NCBI RefSeq assembly: GCF_963678635.1
Contig: NC_087070.1
Span: 47,969,467 to 48,033,466, forward strand
Direction: 5' to 3'
Origin: Symsagittifera roscoffensis
Taxonomy: Eukaryota > Xenacoelomorpha > Acoela > Convolutidae
Length of the DNA: 64,000 bases
Shown here: positions 30,909-42,162 of the stretch, in pieces
How positions within the stretch are numbered: the stretch's first letter is position 1
Layout of the letters: every line of letters begins with the position of its first letter
The notes under the pieces: model-generated
Seen by the model: the letters and a program-made list of their open reading frames with translations, nothing else
The model's database searches: none
Told to the model about the DNA's origin: nothing
Program-made: the position numbers and the translations under genes

Positions 30909-32264
30909 TGATTGTTGAATTAAAATGCTCGATTTTTTCAAAAGCTTGCTCGTGTGCTGGTGTTTTATCCAATAATTTTATCTTTACAACTCTCTCGCTC
31001 ATGGAACCTTAAATTATGGCAATATTTTATACAGATACTAATAATAAATTTGGCTGATAGATAATTTTGTGAAAAAATAGATACGTTTTGTGAAATAAAT
31101 TCATTTCTTGGTGTCCATTTTCATAAAGAGTCATAAAAGCAAATACATGGGCGGAGCAAGTTTTTTTTAGGATGGGGGATCATCAGAACTGTTTTTAAAA
31201 GATCTTGAGCTTTCTTTAGCGGTTGACTCAACAGAATTTCTAGTTTCATCAAACGCACATAAAAGGTCCCGATTAAAGTTTTTACATCACAGAGCAAAAA
31301 TGTTCCTCTTCCAAAGGCCGTTTTTAAATTCTGGATTTAGCTTTGGAAAGCTTTGACACCTCAAACACAGTATCTATAGCCGTGAAAAGATCTATTAAAC
31401 ACCTTCTTGATTCGTTTTTCAAAAAAAATGTTCTTAAAACATATTTGGAAGAACTTTACAAAATAATCTACAAGATGATAATATTTTATAAATTTAGCTT
31501 TTTCTAGCAAACAACTGCTCGATTTTTAAAAACAATCGAAATGTTTGTGAAATGAAGCAACAATTTTACAGATTCTGATATATTAACATCGCCCGCCAAG
31601 CGATTGCTCAAAACACGAAAATTAGAAAATTAAATAAAAATCAAATAAATTTTTGACCGCGAGTTGCAGATTCGTAAACTTGAAAATAGTAAGCGTATAC
31701 TACGGCTGAGATGTAAAACCTTACTTAGGGGAATTACATACTATTTCCCTAAACTCAACAAATAAAAGGTGCTATCAATTTTAATTCAGTCTTAGAATAT
31801 GCTGCTTCAGATCAGATCGTAGCGACAACTAAACAATGTGTTATCGAACATAGCTCGGCCAAGTACCAGTCAACATCAATTAGGAAAACGACGTTCAGCA
31901 TAAATACGGACCTATATCTAACATATAACGATAATACCACCACATAACCCCTTGGACAAAAAGATTTTAAAATAGTTTTCATACAAGTTTCAAAAATCAG
32001 TTTTTGAAAGTCAGTTTTTCCGTTTTATGACATGTTTATTTGTCGACATTCTGTCTTTCGTTTTCTTTCCAACTTCGCCTTCGCTGTGATGTCGCCTTCC
32101 GTAGAATTGGTTGTTTTTTGCCCTATTTTCGATCGTCTGGATTTGGAATCACCAAATCACTCCATTTCGTTTCACTCACACTGCAAATTGAGACCACGCC
32201 TTCAATTATTCTCGACTTCCGCACTCTATCACTCGAACGCACCAATAAATCTGACAATTTTTAA
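30909..32264. repeat. Segmental duplication, copy 2 (1,356 bp)
   Basis: Second copy of the block at 25,841. It starts 115 bp beyond the right LTR of the minus-strand element and ends inside an LTR sequence. The pattern is that of a tandem duplication of a 5,068-bp unit in which the second unit is truncated. Confidence 0.95.
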
Positions 32265-33366
32265 TCAAAACAAGTGGAATTTAATTCTTAGCTCAAATGG
32301 TTTTTTTAATCGAAAAAACGCCAATCATTAATGTTCTAGAAATTCAAAAAGCTTTAAGAGATCTATTTTGTCTTTGAAATTCGAAAGTGTGGATTTTGTT
32401 GTTAAAGTCAGTCTTTTTTGTCTGTTTACTTGCGTTCATTACTTCCAACTGTCAGTTTTTACTTTTCGGAAACAGTGGCCCAATTTTTTGGACAATTTGA
32501 AGTGTATCTTAAAGCATAAAGAATTAAAGATTTTAAGTTAAGTCTCACACAAAATTTCTTTTTCATTTTGGTGTCTTTTGAATGAAAAACTCAGCCTGGA
32601 CTACGTCAAAGAAAAAAAATAACGAATTTTTGCATGCAATTTTTTAAAAATGTTTATTTGAACCATGAAATTGAAATTGCGACTTTGTCAAATTTTTGCA
32701 GCAAGATGAAAAGTATTTATCATACAATTTTCATCTATGGAAATTGTATGATAAACAATTCTGCATACACCTTGTATGAAACTTTATTGTGAGCAGTTTT
32801 TTGAAAAAAAAAACTGAATGATACAATTTTTTTCTGAGGAGGTCAACCCAGCTAAGGTATGAACCCAAAAATTAGTTTTTAAGCTTTTAAACGCCACAAA
32901 AACCAGTATTTAATCTTCAAAAAAAAATTTAAACCGTAGATAAAATAGCGTGTGGTGTTTCAAAAGCGCTAGTCAAATATAATATTATGCATATGTTGTT
33001 TGACTTAATATGTCAGTTTGATCAATTTTTTTTCTCCGCTTTAATGTTCTTTCGCGGTTTATATGGACATGTGGAAATGGTATTTATTTTAGTCCTAAAA
33101 TTTGACGGAGGTGAACTTTACACTTTCGATTATGACGTAGAGTCCAATTAACAGACAGATACAAGTCTTCTGGTTTCACCTAAATTTAATGATCTTTATC
33201 GAGTTCAGAAAAAAAATTCGAGCTTCTCTTAAACCTCATTTTTTCTCTGGAGGATCCTAACCTAAGAAATTTGATTGTCTCATGCAGGAATTCACACTCC
33301 GATTTACCCGTTTTAGGCCATTTTGATCTGAAGTCAATTTAAAAAAATTAATTCTTAAAAGTATTA
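32265..33366. other. AT-rich gap between retrotransposons
   Basis: No gene is supported. The stretch contains the perfect inverted repeat listed at 32,716. Confidence 0.5.
32716..32755. repeat. Perfect 15-bp inverted repeat, 10-base loop
   Basis: The arm tttatcatacaattt is followed by ten bases and its exact complement aaattgtatgataaa. It could form a stable hairpin or be a tiny foldback element. No terminator role is implied. Confidence 0.9.
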
Positions 33367-33585
33367 TATCATAGTGCTAAATCAGTCATTTGAGTCATAT
33401 TTAGTTCATGTTCTATTTCTTCTGTCCATCATTTCTGTTTCTATCTGGTGCTAGACATCATTGACAGTTACTGGCCATCGGAGTGTGTGACAACGTCGGT
33501 TAACCGCTGAACCATTTTGTATACGATCTGGGATACTGTTAAGTTTTTAATCGAGGACTTAAATCAATTATCGAAATTTTCAACC
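33367..33585 (+). repeat. 5' LTR of gypsy element
   Basis: Aligns with 39,484-39,696 (shared catagtgctaaatca, ctatttcttc and tactgttaag blocks). Its first and last bases are mutated relative to the TG...CA of the 3' LTR. Confidence 0.88.
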
Positions 33586-33603
33586 TGGCGCAGCAAGCAG
33601 GAC
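33586..33603 (+). other. Primer-binding site candidate
   Basis: TGGCGCAGCAAGCAGGA starts directly after the 5' LTR with the usual TGG (complement of tRNA CCA). The tRNA is not identified. Confidence 0.65.
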
Positions 33604-33604
33604 A

Positions 33605-34525
33605 ATGTTGGGGGAAAACCCACAATTGGTTACATATTTTTTGGCCGCCGAAAAGCGCAGAACCGCCAATATTATGGAAATTTTGGGTGAACCCCCTCCA
33701 GTCGGGAATGTTTGCGAAACATTCGATAAATTCTGCAAAATATTATTTTGCTAGTACGCTGAATGCCACGCGAATAGCCTCCTTGCTGGGGGCGTTGATT
33801 GGAAAAACCGGCTAGAATAAGAGCAGACTCTAATTTCAAAGCTGTACTTGTGCCTGGGGGAGAAAAGACAGGCCGAACTACACAAAAGGAAACCACACCT
33901 GGACCTAGGGCTACACGTTATCCGAGGGTGCTAGACGCAATTAACGGGAGTTCAAAAATGAACGTAATGGAATGTAGAAAGTTTTCCATTTGCTATCAAG
34001 AAAAAAAAGGTTCGTAGAGTCATTAGAGCAGTTCAACGCGGTGCTCAGTGGAATGGCGGCACGTTGCTTTTTCGGCGCACCAGAAGCAAGAGTTCTACGA
34101 GACGTGTTCATCGTCAACATGACAAATCAAGAGGCTCAAAACGAGCTATGCAGGGCCACAAAAACCCCTGAGGAGGTGTATAGAATAGCACTTTCTTACG
34201 AGCGGGTGCAAAAATATCCAAAAACTTACGTTTCAACCGGGGGTGCATCAACGAATGGCATCACGGGAGGCGGCCTACAAATTAAGACGGAACCAGTGTG
34301 GGCATCATCAGGGGCGGATATCGTAACAACCGGGGGAGAGGACGCGATCAAATCCAAGGGCGAGGACAATACCGAAGGGAAGGAACGTGGGAGACTGAAG
34401 ATGCTACAACTGCTATAATCCAGGGTTCACAAGTGAGCACATGAACGAATGTGCAGCTAAAAACATCACGTGCAGTTTTCGTAAGAGAGTCGGCCAGTTC
34501 GAACGAACGTGTATGGCAAAGAAAA
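33605..34525 (+). pseudogene. Gypsy gag pseudogene with degraded zinc knuckles
   Basis: An ATG at 33605, 18 bp past the LTR, opens a 48-codon frame that stops early at a TAG. Later segments in shifted frames include LEQFNAVLSGMAARCFFG and a Gly/Glu/Lys-rich region. At 34,400-34,525 is a Cys-rich tract with CYN..C and TCSFRKRVGQFERTC. The second Cys and the His of the last knuckle appear replaced by Arg and Gln. Gag packages element RNA into particles; this copy cannot. Confidence 0.78.
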
Positions 34526-34689
34526 ATAACAGGGCACGATCATCGGTCGCGATGATACAAGGCCAGGACGGCCAGGAGTTATTCGAGTCGGAAGGAATGG
34601 CGAATGACACATCTCAACGAGAGAGTTCAGTGGGATGGGTAAATACACCCCAAAAACGTACTGGCCGTGGGACAAAATGGTGAAGGGAA

Positions 34690-34965
34690 CACGATCAAAG
34701 AAAAACGCGAGTTGAATTGGCAGTCGCCAAAACTACCTACAAAAATCAATGCATGTAAGACAATTGTATGAATTGATATTGGGTCACCGATCTCAATATT
34801 TACTATTGGGGAAAAAAAGGGCGCCACAGCAATTAAATTACAAGAAGTTGAGCCAAAGGATCCTATCCACTTACAAGTGGCCACAAAGTTGGAGCTCGTG
34901 TCCAACAGCTGGGCGACGTCGGCTTCTAGGAAGTGATCTGATGGCAGAATTGGGACTTAAACTGG
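34690..34965 (+). pseudogene. Gypsy protease remnant
   Basis: A segment with an IDIGSPIS motif resembles the D-T/S-G active site of retroviral-type aspartic proteases. About 55 codons later comes LLGSDLMAELGLKLV, the usual C-terminal (I/L)LGxD block. The two lie in different frames. Confidence 0.6.
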
Positions 34966-35660
34966 TCCCCAAGGCGCCCGGCCAACAAGTGATGTCAGTC
35001 CAGGATGAGAACGCTGCAGATGACGATAAGCTGGAGAAATTGCAGGAGTACTTTAGTAGGCTGTTTTCTAATCTCTTTAAACGGGTGGGGAAAATATGTA
35101 ACTGTAAGTTGTAGGCCGAATTTTTTGCAAATCTTATGCCTGTTCAACAAAATGCAAAAAATAATAACACTGCAAAAAAAAATCGACGGGGAAATTGATA
35201 GCCTAATCAAACAAGGACATATAGAAAGATTTTTATAGAAAGGACATATAGATTTTAGAAGGATGTACGGGAAATAAGTAAACATGAGCACAAATTAAGT
35301 ACCAGATGCCTAACATCGAGGAACTCATGGTTGCCGTTGGCCAAACGATAAGCGAAAAGAAGTCGGGTGAGATATTCTTCTCCACTATTGATCTAACGTA
35401 CGAGTACGGCCAATTAGCATTGAACCAAGAAACTAGCCTGCATTGTAATTTCTCGCTCATCGGCGGTAAATCGACTGGTACCTGCAGATTTAAAACCGGT
35501 TGTTACGGCCTTACCACTATGCCGCGGAGTTTCAAAGAGTAATGGATTCCTTACTAGCTGAATATCCACAGGCACACGCATTTTTCGATGATAAATTAGT
35601 GGTAACTAAAGGCTCCAAAATAGAGCACATATTGATCGTGGAAAAAATTAGATGAAAGAA
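34966..35660 (+). pseudogene. Gypsy reverse transcriptase remnant
   Basis: Recognisable blocks are LQKKIDGEIDSLIKQGHIER, FFSTIDLTYEYGQLALN, FKTGCYGLTTMP and AFFDDKLVV, where DD is the catalytic pair. The central part is shortened around 35,230-35,300, and stops interrupt several blocks. Confidence 0.82.
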
Positions 35661-35929
35661 AATATTGCACTAAAACTAACGAAAAGAAATTTTGCCTAAA
35701 ACGAATGTGAAGTGTTAGTCGAACACAAAATTACTTCGAGCGGATTAATGCCGCTCTTATAAAAAACGGAGCCAATCGAGGCACTGGAACCAACCCGCAT
35801 ACTATCTCAACTAAAATCGTTTATGGGGTCAATTCACAGTTTAAACAAGTATTTATCCGCATTGGCAGGTCATCTGCTCCATTAAGACCACTTTTAAGCA
35901 AGAAAAATGAATAAATATGGACATCCGAG

Positions 35930-36360
35930 TATCAGGAAGTATTTCAAAAACTAAAACGCCAGGTAGCCGACTTTATGGAACTTCGGTACTTTGATGTGCA
36001 TAAAGATATAAGGGTAGTGCGCGACGCTAGTCAAAATGGATTTGGGGCAGTATTAGAAAAAATTGGTACCGAATCTAAACAACGCTGAAAAAAGATACTC
36101 CGCAAACAAAATGAAGACGCTCGCCCTAGTCTGAGAGGCTGAATACTTTCGAAATCATGCACTGGGGAGAAAATTTCAATTTGTTACCGATCATAAAGTT
36201 CTGGTATGGCTCTTAAGCGAAAATAACAAAAAGAACAAAGCAATGTTAAGCCGGTTAACAAGATGGCTAGATAGGCTAATTTCGTTCGACTTCCAAGTCG
36301 AACACATGCTAGGGGCAAAAATTAGTCTCGCGGACTACCTCTTCAAAAATCCAAATAGTG
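35930..36360 (+). pseudogene. Gypsy RNase H remnant
   Basis: The order DVHKDIRVVRDAS, FGAVLE, QFVTDHKVLVWLL, RLTRWLDRLISFDFQVEH and KISLADYL follows the family, with the catalytic Asp in DAS and the conserved TDH. Frameshifts and stops occur between blocks. Confidence 0.82.
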
Positions 36361-36844
36361 AGGCAAAACCAGTGTCGGCCTACGATAAAATGTTCACGGT
36401 CACAAAAACAACTTCAATGCACAGCGCCCTAGGATTCAAAAATGCATTAGCGTGGGGCCCGGAAACTCTTATAAATAGTAATCTCAATTTAAAAGAACGG
36501 AAATTAACAAAAATAACAAGTAGAAGTGCAGTATGCAAAATTCGAACAAAAATATGGCCGATAGATGGCGAGCTGTAATGCAATGACAAGTCAACTAATC
36601 AGAGAAAAAAATACTTGCGTATGCTGGCGACCACGAGGCAAAACGCGCCGACGGTGAAACAACAATTTAAATAGATTATTTTGAACGATTACTTTTTGTA
36701 AACACAGTCATACAGAATCAATATAACAATCAATTTTTTCTCATGAACAAATCATTTCGGAAATTACAGAAAAGTTTAAAACGTCATTCAAGCATAGCCA
36801 GTAGTGAAGAAGGTTAAGTAGAAGAAATAGTCGGAGAAGAAAAC

Positions 36845-38215
36845 TTGAGTGGAATTACCACGGAGACGAACAGTACGAAAAGTAACACGATATTATCAAT
36901 ACCTTCAGCGTTGCCAGGTGAATCCTTTCGCCCAGTTGAACCGTCCAAGATTTTTATGCCGATAGTCCCTCGTAATTTTAAAGTAATTTCCAAAGCCATG
37001 GCGCTACCGGAACTTTTTAACTTCCGGTTTATTGAGTTTCAATACTCATCAGACCCCCAGCTAGAAGCAATCTATCAGACGATTAAAGCCAAAAATCCCG
37101 ATACGGCCTCAAAAGTGCAAGCAATTAATCGTTACTCTGCACAGTTCATTAACGCCTTTCATATACCAGATAACTGTTTGTGGATGGGCGACAAGTGCAT
37201 TACATAAGAGAATCAACAATCGATTGCATCATTATCATCACGGCAAGAGCAGCATGTACGCGGCGGCAAAGGATAATTGGTACCCATATACTCACAGGAG
37301 TATTGCGTTAATAGCCAAAAATTGTAGGGAGTGCGTGCTTGCCGGTAAGAACTTAATAACCATGTGTACCAAGGGTGACTTATTTAAAAATACCCGAACC
37401 ATTGGAGCCCAGTGAGGCAATACAATTGGATTTTTGAGGACCCATAAACTACCTGACTGAGTCCAAAAAGAATCTAGCAGTGGCGTGAATCGGTTTTCTA
37501 GATGGCCATCAGCGATAGTATGCAATACAAATCGCGCGGACAAATTTCTATATTCTCTTAGGACCTACATCAATAATCACTTAAAATTTCCTAAGACCTA
37601 CATCAACAATACTCATCAGACCCCCAGCTAGAAGCAATCTACCAGATGATTAAAGCCAAAGATCTCGATACCGCCTCGAAAGTGTATGCAATTAACCGTT
37701 ACTATGGGCGGCTGGTTAGCGACTTTCATGTACGATATAACTGTTAGTAGATGGGTGACAGGTACTTTAAATAAGGCAATCAACAATCGGTTGCATAATT
37801 ATCATCACGGCAAGAACAACATGTTCGCGGCCGCAAAGGATAAATGGTACCCTTATACTCACTGAAATATTGCATCAGAAACCGACAATTGTCGGGAGTG
37901 CGTACTTGCCGGTAAGAACTTAAAAACAATGTGTACCAAGGGGGACTTAGTTAAAATTACCGAACTAAAGGAGCCCAATGAGGCAATACAGTTGGATTTT
38001 TCAGGATAAATAAACTATCTGAATCAGTCCAGAAGGTACGCAGTAGTGGCGGTGGATCGGTTTTCTAGATGGCCATCGGCGAAGGTATGCAATACAAACC
38101 GCTCGGATAATGTTTCTGAAGACCTACATCAACAATCATGATGGGGTGCCTAAAAAATTTTACGTAGATCAGGGAACGAATTTTATGTCAAGAGTACTCC
38201 GAAGTTAACAAAAAA
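36845..38215 (+). pseudogene. Gypsy integrase remnant with duplicated segment
   Basis: The segment 37,046-37,575 is repeated in diverged form at 37,605-38,135. Both carry an H-H...C-x2-C zinc-binding motif (HHYHHGKSS...NCREC, and its copy), then a core region with QLDF and DRFSRWPSA. After the second copy the frame continues to FYVDQGTNFMS. Each copy has its own stops. Confidence 0.8.
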
Positions 38216-39300
38216 AATGATCCAATGTACTACATTCCAAATATGCTTGTTTAGATGAGTAACACTCAGAGGCACAAAGAATGCCAAACCCAGCGGATAC
38301 CAACTGGGGCGTGAGATCCGACTCGGAGTATGAGGGATGGCACGAAACCACCCCTTGAGGCTGACGGACGAACAGGCGACCCGACAAGGCGACGAACCAA
38401 CGGCAACCTCATTCCACGGGCCAAGTTCCGAAGCCAGTCCCTCACGATTGGTGTTTCAGCGCACTGCTACTAGGATTACGAACAGGTATAAATTGTTCAA
38501 TAGTAAAAAAATAGCTGAACGTGCGCATACAACAAAATTAAGCATTGGTAGCTTGCTTATGAAATAACGAATTGTGATCAGAAAATCAAAAAACTCGAAG
38601 CGATTTCCAGGGGGAGCACCAAAGGCACCAACGCCTGCAGAACTAAGAAAGACATTCCTAGCAAAAAATGTTCATAGTGTCAAAAGACGGTTACAGAAAA
38701 CAAGGGGCGACGCAACGAATCAGAATATTCGGAATCGGATAGTGACGTGCAACCGCTGGCGTCAAAGTGGATCATGGGGAAATTACCGTTGGCAACATTA
38801 CCGGAGGGGCAATACCCGATCAGTATCAGCAGGAAAGGGACGGAACGAGCAGCTACCGAGTCAATAGCCACCGAACATGAGAAAACATCAGCAAACACGG
38901 CGGGCGCGAACACGGAGAACGAGCAGGGCAATGAAACGCACAAGAAAAACTAGGAAAACGCAGCGGAAGATTCGTGAGCGAAAGATCCGGAGAATAATCC
39001 AAATACGGCGTCGGCGGCAATCGAAACGAAGAAGAATACTAGGAAGCAAACACTCGTTTCCTACTCAAGCCAAGATTCGGGGAGTAGCCAGGGCGATACA
39101 GGGTTCAGACGGAGTGACCGAAAACTCACTGCGGTGAGTAAGATGGGGGCCGTCATGATCGACCGTATAACTCGAGGCGCGAACAGAGTGGTTTCAAAGG
39201 AAGAAAAAAAGGGAGTTAGTTTTAAATACCATAGCCCAGTGAGAGAGCCGACAGAAAACCGAAGAACTCAAATCGCCTTGCATAAAATTCGTTAAACAAA
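38216..39300 (+). pseudogene. Gypsy polyprotein C-terminal region, decayed
   Basis: Charged open segments follow the integrase, including QPLASKWIMGKLPLATLPEG (near 38,748) and a final stretch with GFRRSDRKLTAVSKMG, ending in TAA near 39,294. No chromodomain or envelope could be recognised. Confidence 0.5.
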
Positions 39301-39474
39301 ACTCGTTCAAATTTTATATAACCGTTAAAGCCAATAAGTAACCGTGTATTTGCTATCAAACCTAATTCAGCCATTCCAGTTGTGATCTATGATGGATTCC
39401 AGTTTATTTGTTCAAAATTTTCAATTAAGTACTTAAATTCATTTCAATTATAGATCCGTTTCATTTTGCTTCAC

Positions 39475-39483
39475 AAGAGGGAA
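39475..39483 (+). other. Polypurine tract
   Basis: AAGAGGGAA directly precedes the TG of the 3' LTR, the expected site for plus-strand priming. Confidence 0.75.
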
Positions 39484-39696
39484 TGTCATAGTGCTAAATC
39501 AGGCATTTGAGTCTTAATTAGTTCATCTTCTATTTCTTCCGTCAGTCAATTCTGTTTCTATCTGTTGATAGACATCAGAGACAGGTACTGGCCTTCAGAG
39601 TGTCTGTCACTGTCTGTTGACCGCTAAAACTTTATGGGTTACTGTTAAGTTGTCAATCAAGAATTTTTTTCAAGTATCGAAATAGTATTTTCAACA
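39484..39696 (+). repeat. 3' LTR of gypsy element
   Basis: Begins TGTCATAG and ends TTTTCAACA, keeping the TG...CA termini. It aligns with 33,367-33,585 with many substitutions. Confidence 0.88.
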
Positions 39697-40774
39697 ATTA
39701 CTACAATTGAACCGATTTACAAAGTTAATATGAAACATTCCACGCAACGCCTTGAATGGCTCAATTAAAAGACTTTAATTCAGATAGAGAAGATTTTTCT
39801 GCCAGTTTAATTGGTCGCGCATTACAAATTCCTAATAGTATAGACAGTATTAAATTAAGCAATTTGCTTTATAAGTTGACGTTTTTCAAAAAAAATTTGT
39901 GAATAGAAAATGGGCCCGTTTTTTATAAGACAATTAATTAAGCTGGTTTTATTTATAAACCAAAATCTAACGAATTCAAGTTTTTAGAATTGGTTTCAGC
40001 AAAAATGGAGGATTATACTAGAACACTCTTTTAGAAAACAAAGGGACATAATGTGAAACTTAATGACGTAACAAAAGTGTTGTCTTCAGAGTGAAGCCCT
40101 CGAATTTTTGAAATACTTCTAATCTAATTTTAAATGAAACGGCAAAGTTAATCTAAAAGTTTGGGTTTTTTTTAAAGAAGTTTTGCTCATAAGCAATATT
40201 CAGCATAGAATTTTAAGTTCCTTATTAGAAGATTTATAAATAAGAAAACTGTTTTTATCAGGACCAAAATTTTTAGCGCATTTCAAACTCTTTAAGCAAA
40301 CTTCAGTATCTAGGCATAATAAACTTCTAATTTTTTCTACTTTTTAAAATAATTTTTATCCAACTCTTATTTATATCTCAAGAATTTTAAATGTTGGAAA
40401 TCAATTTGAAGTGATTTTTTGAACCAAAATAAACGATTGCTGGTGATACGCGCTGTTTGAAAATTTTTACATTCGCGCGCATCAAATAGCTCCAATTAAT
40501 TGTTTGCTTAGTTCAACATCATAAGATTTCGACAAAGAAATGATGGTATTTTTTTTCAAATGGTTTAGAAAAATAAAGACAAAATTTCAGTTTTAATTTT
40601 TTTTGAAGCCTGTACAAAAAACACATCCGTCATTTCAGAAATACATAACAGGTTGTAGTTTGACGCAGTAAATTGAACAATTTCTTACTTTCCAAAAAAT
40701 CAAATAATACTTTCTCGCATTGGAGTTCCATGAATAAAAAGCGATTTAATTTGAGTTTCCTTGTCAGTGTGCAC
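39697..40774. other. AT-rich intergenic stretch, nothing recognised
   Basis: No exon, repeat boundary or RNA gene is supported here. Confidence 0.5.
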
Positions 40775-40880
40775 AAAAGTGAAAAGAAATCGATTATAAT
40801 CAATTAACAATGGATTATAATATGATTGTTTTTCGAGGCAACAAAATCCGTTTTCCATCCATTATAATCGATTTATTTCT

Positions 40881-40933
40881 CCCCCCCCCCCCCTAGCGTT
40901 TACCCATTTACAACAACACCCCCCCCCCCCCCC
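40881..40933. repeat. Poly-C tracts
   Basis: Two C runs of about 13-16 bases (40,881-40,893 and 40,918-40,933) separated by a short mixed sequence. Lengths are unreliable in assemblies. Confidence 0.85.
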
Positions 40934-40954
40934 AACGTAACGTTTTAACGTTTT

Positions 40955-41130
40955 CAGGTGGGGGTAGGTGCAGGTGGGGGGTATGTGGGTTCGTTTGGGG
41001 GGATATGTGGGTTCAGGTGGGGGGATCTGTGGGTTCAGGTGGGGGGATATGTGGGTTCAGGTGGGGGGGGGGGGTTTGTTGTTTAGGCGGGGGGTGTTCA
41101 GTTGGGGGGGTGGGGTTTGTTCAATGGTGG
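40955..41130 (+). repeat. G-rich minisatellite
   Basis: Five or so units of about 23-28 bp with consensus ggggatatgtgggttcaggt, each holding several G runs. The + strand could form G-quadruplexes. Gly/Trp-rich open frames across it are artefacts of the repeat. Confidence 0.85.
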
Positions 41131-41815
41131 TGGAGGTGTTTAGCTGGAGTGGTTAAGTTCAGTGGCGGGAGGGGAGCAAAGGGGCAAACATCAGGGGGAT
41201 TGAGTTTAGGTTTTGAAATGGATTAGGGCAGGCCGTACACTCGCTTTGCAAAGTTTCCGCATCACTCACTTGATAATTGCTGCAATTCTTGCAAAATTTT
41301 TGCACGACGCGCGAAACAAAAATAAAGTGGAAAAAAATCCATTTTAGTGTGATTTCCTACTTATTATAAAATCCATTATAATGGATCCAAAATGAATTAT
41401 AATGCTTTTTGTTTTGGCTAGAAAAAATGGATATAAATCCATTTTTAGTCCAATTTTGTTGTCTGAACGTAACATGGAAATCGATTATATTTACAACATT
41501 ATAGACCACGAAAATCCATTATAATCGATTTGTTTTCACTTTTCTTAAATGCGGGTTGTCTCATTTTGTCTCATTCAGTTTGTGAAAAGACATGAGAATC
41601 ATGCAGAACGAACGACTGAATGTTTTTCAGCGGAAAATATGCCCAGAAATTTCTGTCATTTTAGAGAAAACGCTGATACGATGATTTTTTTTCATCGGAA
41701 AAAAAAATTTGTAAAACTTTGATTCGATTCACAAAAAAACTTCAATTATCTGTAGTCATTTTAATTGTTCTTATTATATTAACGCCTGGCGACAGCACAT
41801 TTTTGAATTTTTTGC

Positions 41816-41944
41816 TCATAAAAAACTAGTTGGTCAAAGCAGCTAACTCAAATTAGATTTGAAAAAATTAGTGATCTATTAATAGACCACTAATTTAGTG
41901 ATCTATTTTGAGTTTGCTGCTTCTGAACAACTAGTTTTTTATGA
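41816..41944. repeat. 129-bp near-perfect foldback
   Basis: The 43-44-bp arms (beginning tcataaaaaactagttg) are inverted copies with a few mismatches. The centre, attagtgatctattaatag and following bases, is itself a 28-bp near-palindrome. The whole segment can fold into one long hairpin. Confidence 0.9.
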
Positions 41945-42162
41945 TAAATAAATGATAAAAAAATTGAGATGTCATGCGCAGCCATAAAACGGTTCATTTG
42001 TACTTGAGCATAGCATTGATGGTCCCGTTTTTGGTTGGAAGCGAAATCCTCTGTTTTCCATGGATTATATTTGCCACTTTTACATATTTCGACCGTTGCC
42101 ACAATTAATACCGGTGTCTCCATGCCTAAAAGCAGAGTGACTAAGTAGACGACATTGTTCAA
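41890..42162 (-). pseudogene. Open segment with weak similarity to YqaJ-type nucleases
   Basis: A minus-strand frame of 90 codons reads NNVVYLVTLLLGMETPVL, later KSGKYNPWKTEDFASNQ and DHQCYAQVQMNRFMAAHD. The YAQVQM phrase after a charged stretch recalls the YYxQxQ block of YqaJ/lambda-exonuclease domains found in some animal transposons. The catalytic acidic residues are not clear, and the 3' part runs into the foldback. I could be wrong about the family. Confidence 0.25.

Larger units (their letters stand above)
33367..39696 (+). mobile_element. Decayed Ty3/gypsy-type LTR retrotransposon, 6.3 kb
   Basis: LTRs of about 215 bp lie at both ends, with a primer-binding site after the first and a polypurine tract before the second. 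Between them, in the right order, are broken gag, protease, reverse transcriptase, RNase H and integrase segments, then a charged C-terminal region. A possible 4-bp target duplication ATTA precedes 33,367 and follows 39,696. Many stops and frameshifts make the element inactive. Confidence 0.9.
40775..41546. mobile_element. Terminal-inverted-repeat element with G/C-rich core
   Basis: The left end AAAAGTGAAAAGAAATCGAT is matched by the right end read in reverse (AAGAAAAGTGAAAACAAATC...). Both continue into cgattataat. Sub-terminal repeats of ccattataat/attataatgg recur near both ends (40,820, 40,858, 41,374, 41,512). The core has C runs and a G-rich minisatellite. It encodes nothing and is a candidate MITE of unknown superfamily. 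Confidence 0.72.

Noticed and set aside
25841..32264. The 1,356-bp direct repeats interpreted as long LTRs of one element
   Set aside because: Their edges cut through an older LTR, leave its inner end outside and include flanking DNA. A later duplication explains this better.
40968..41226. Gly/Trp-rich open frames
   Set aside because: Translations of the G-rich minisatellite; no sign of a gene.
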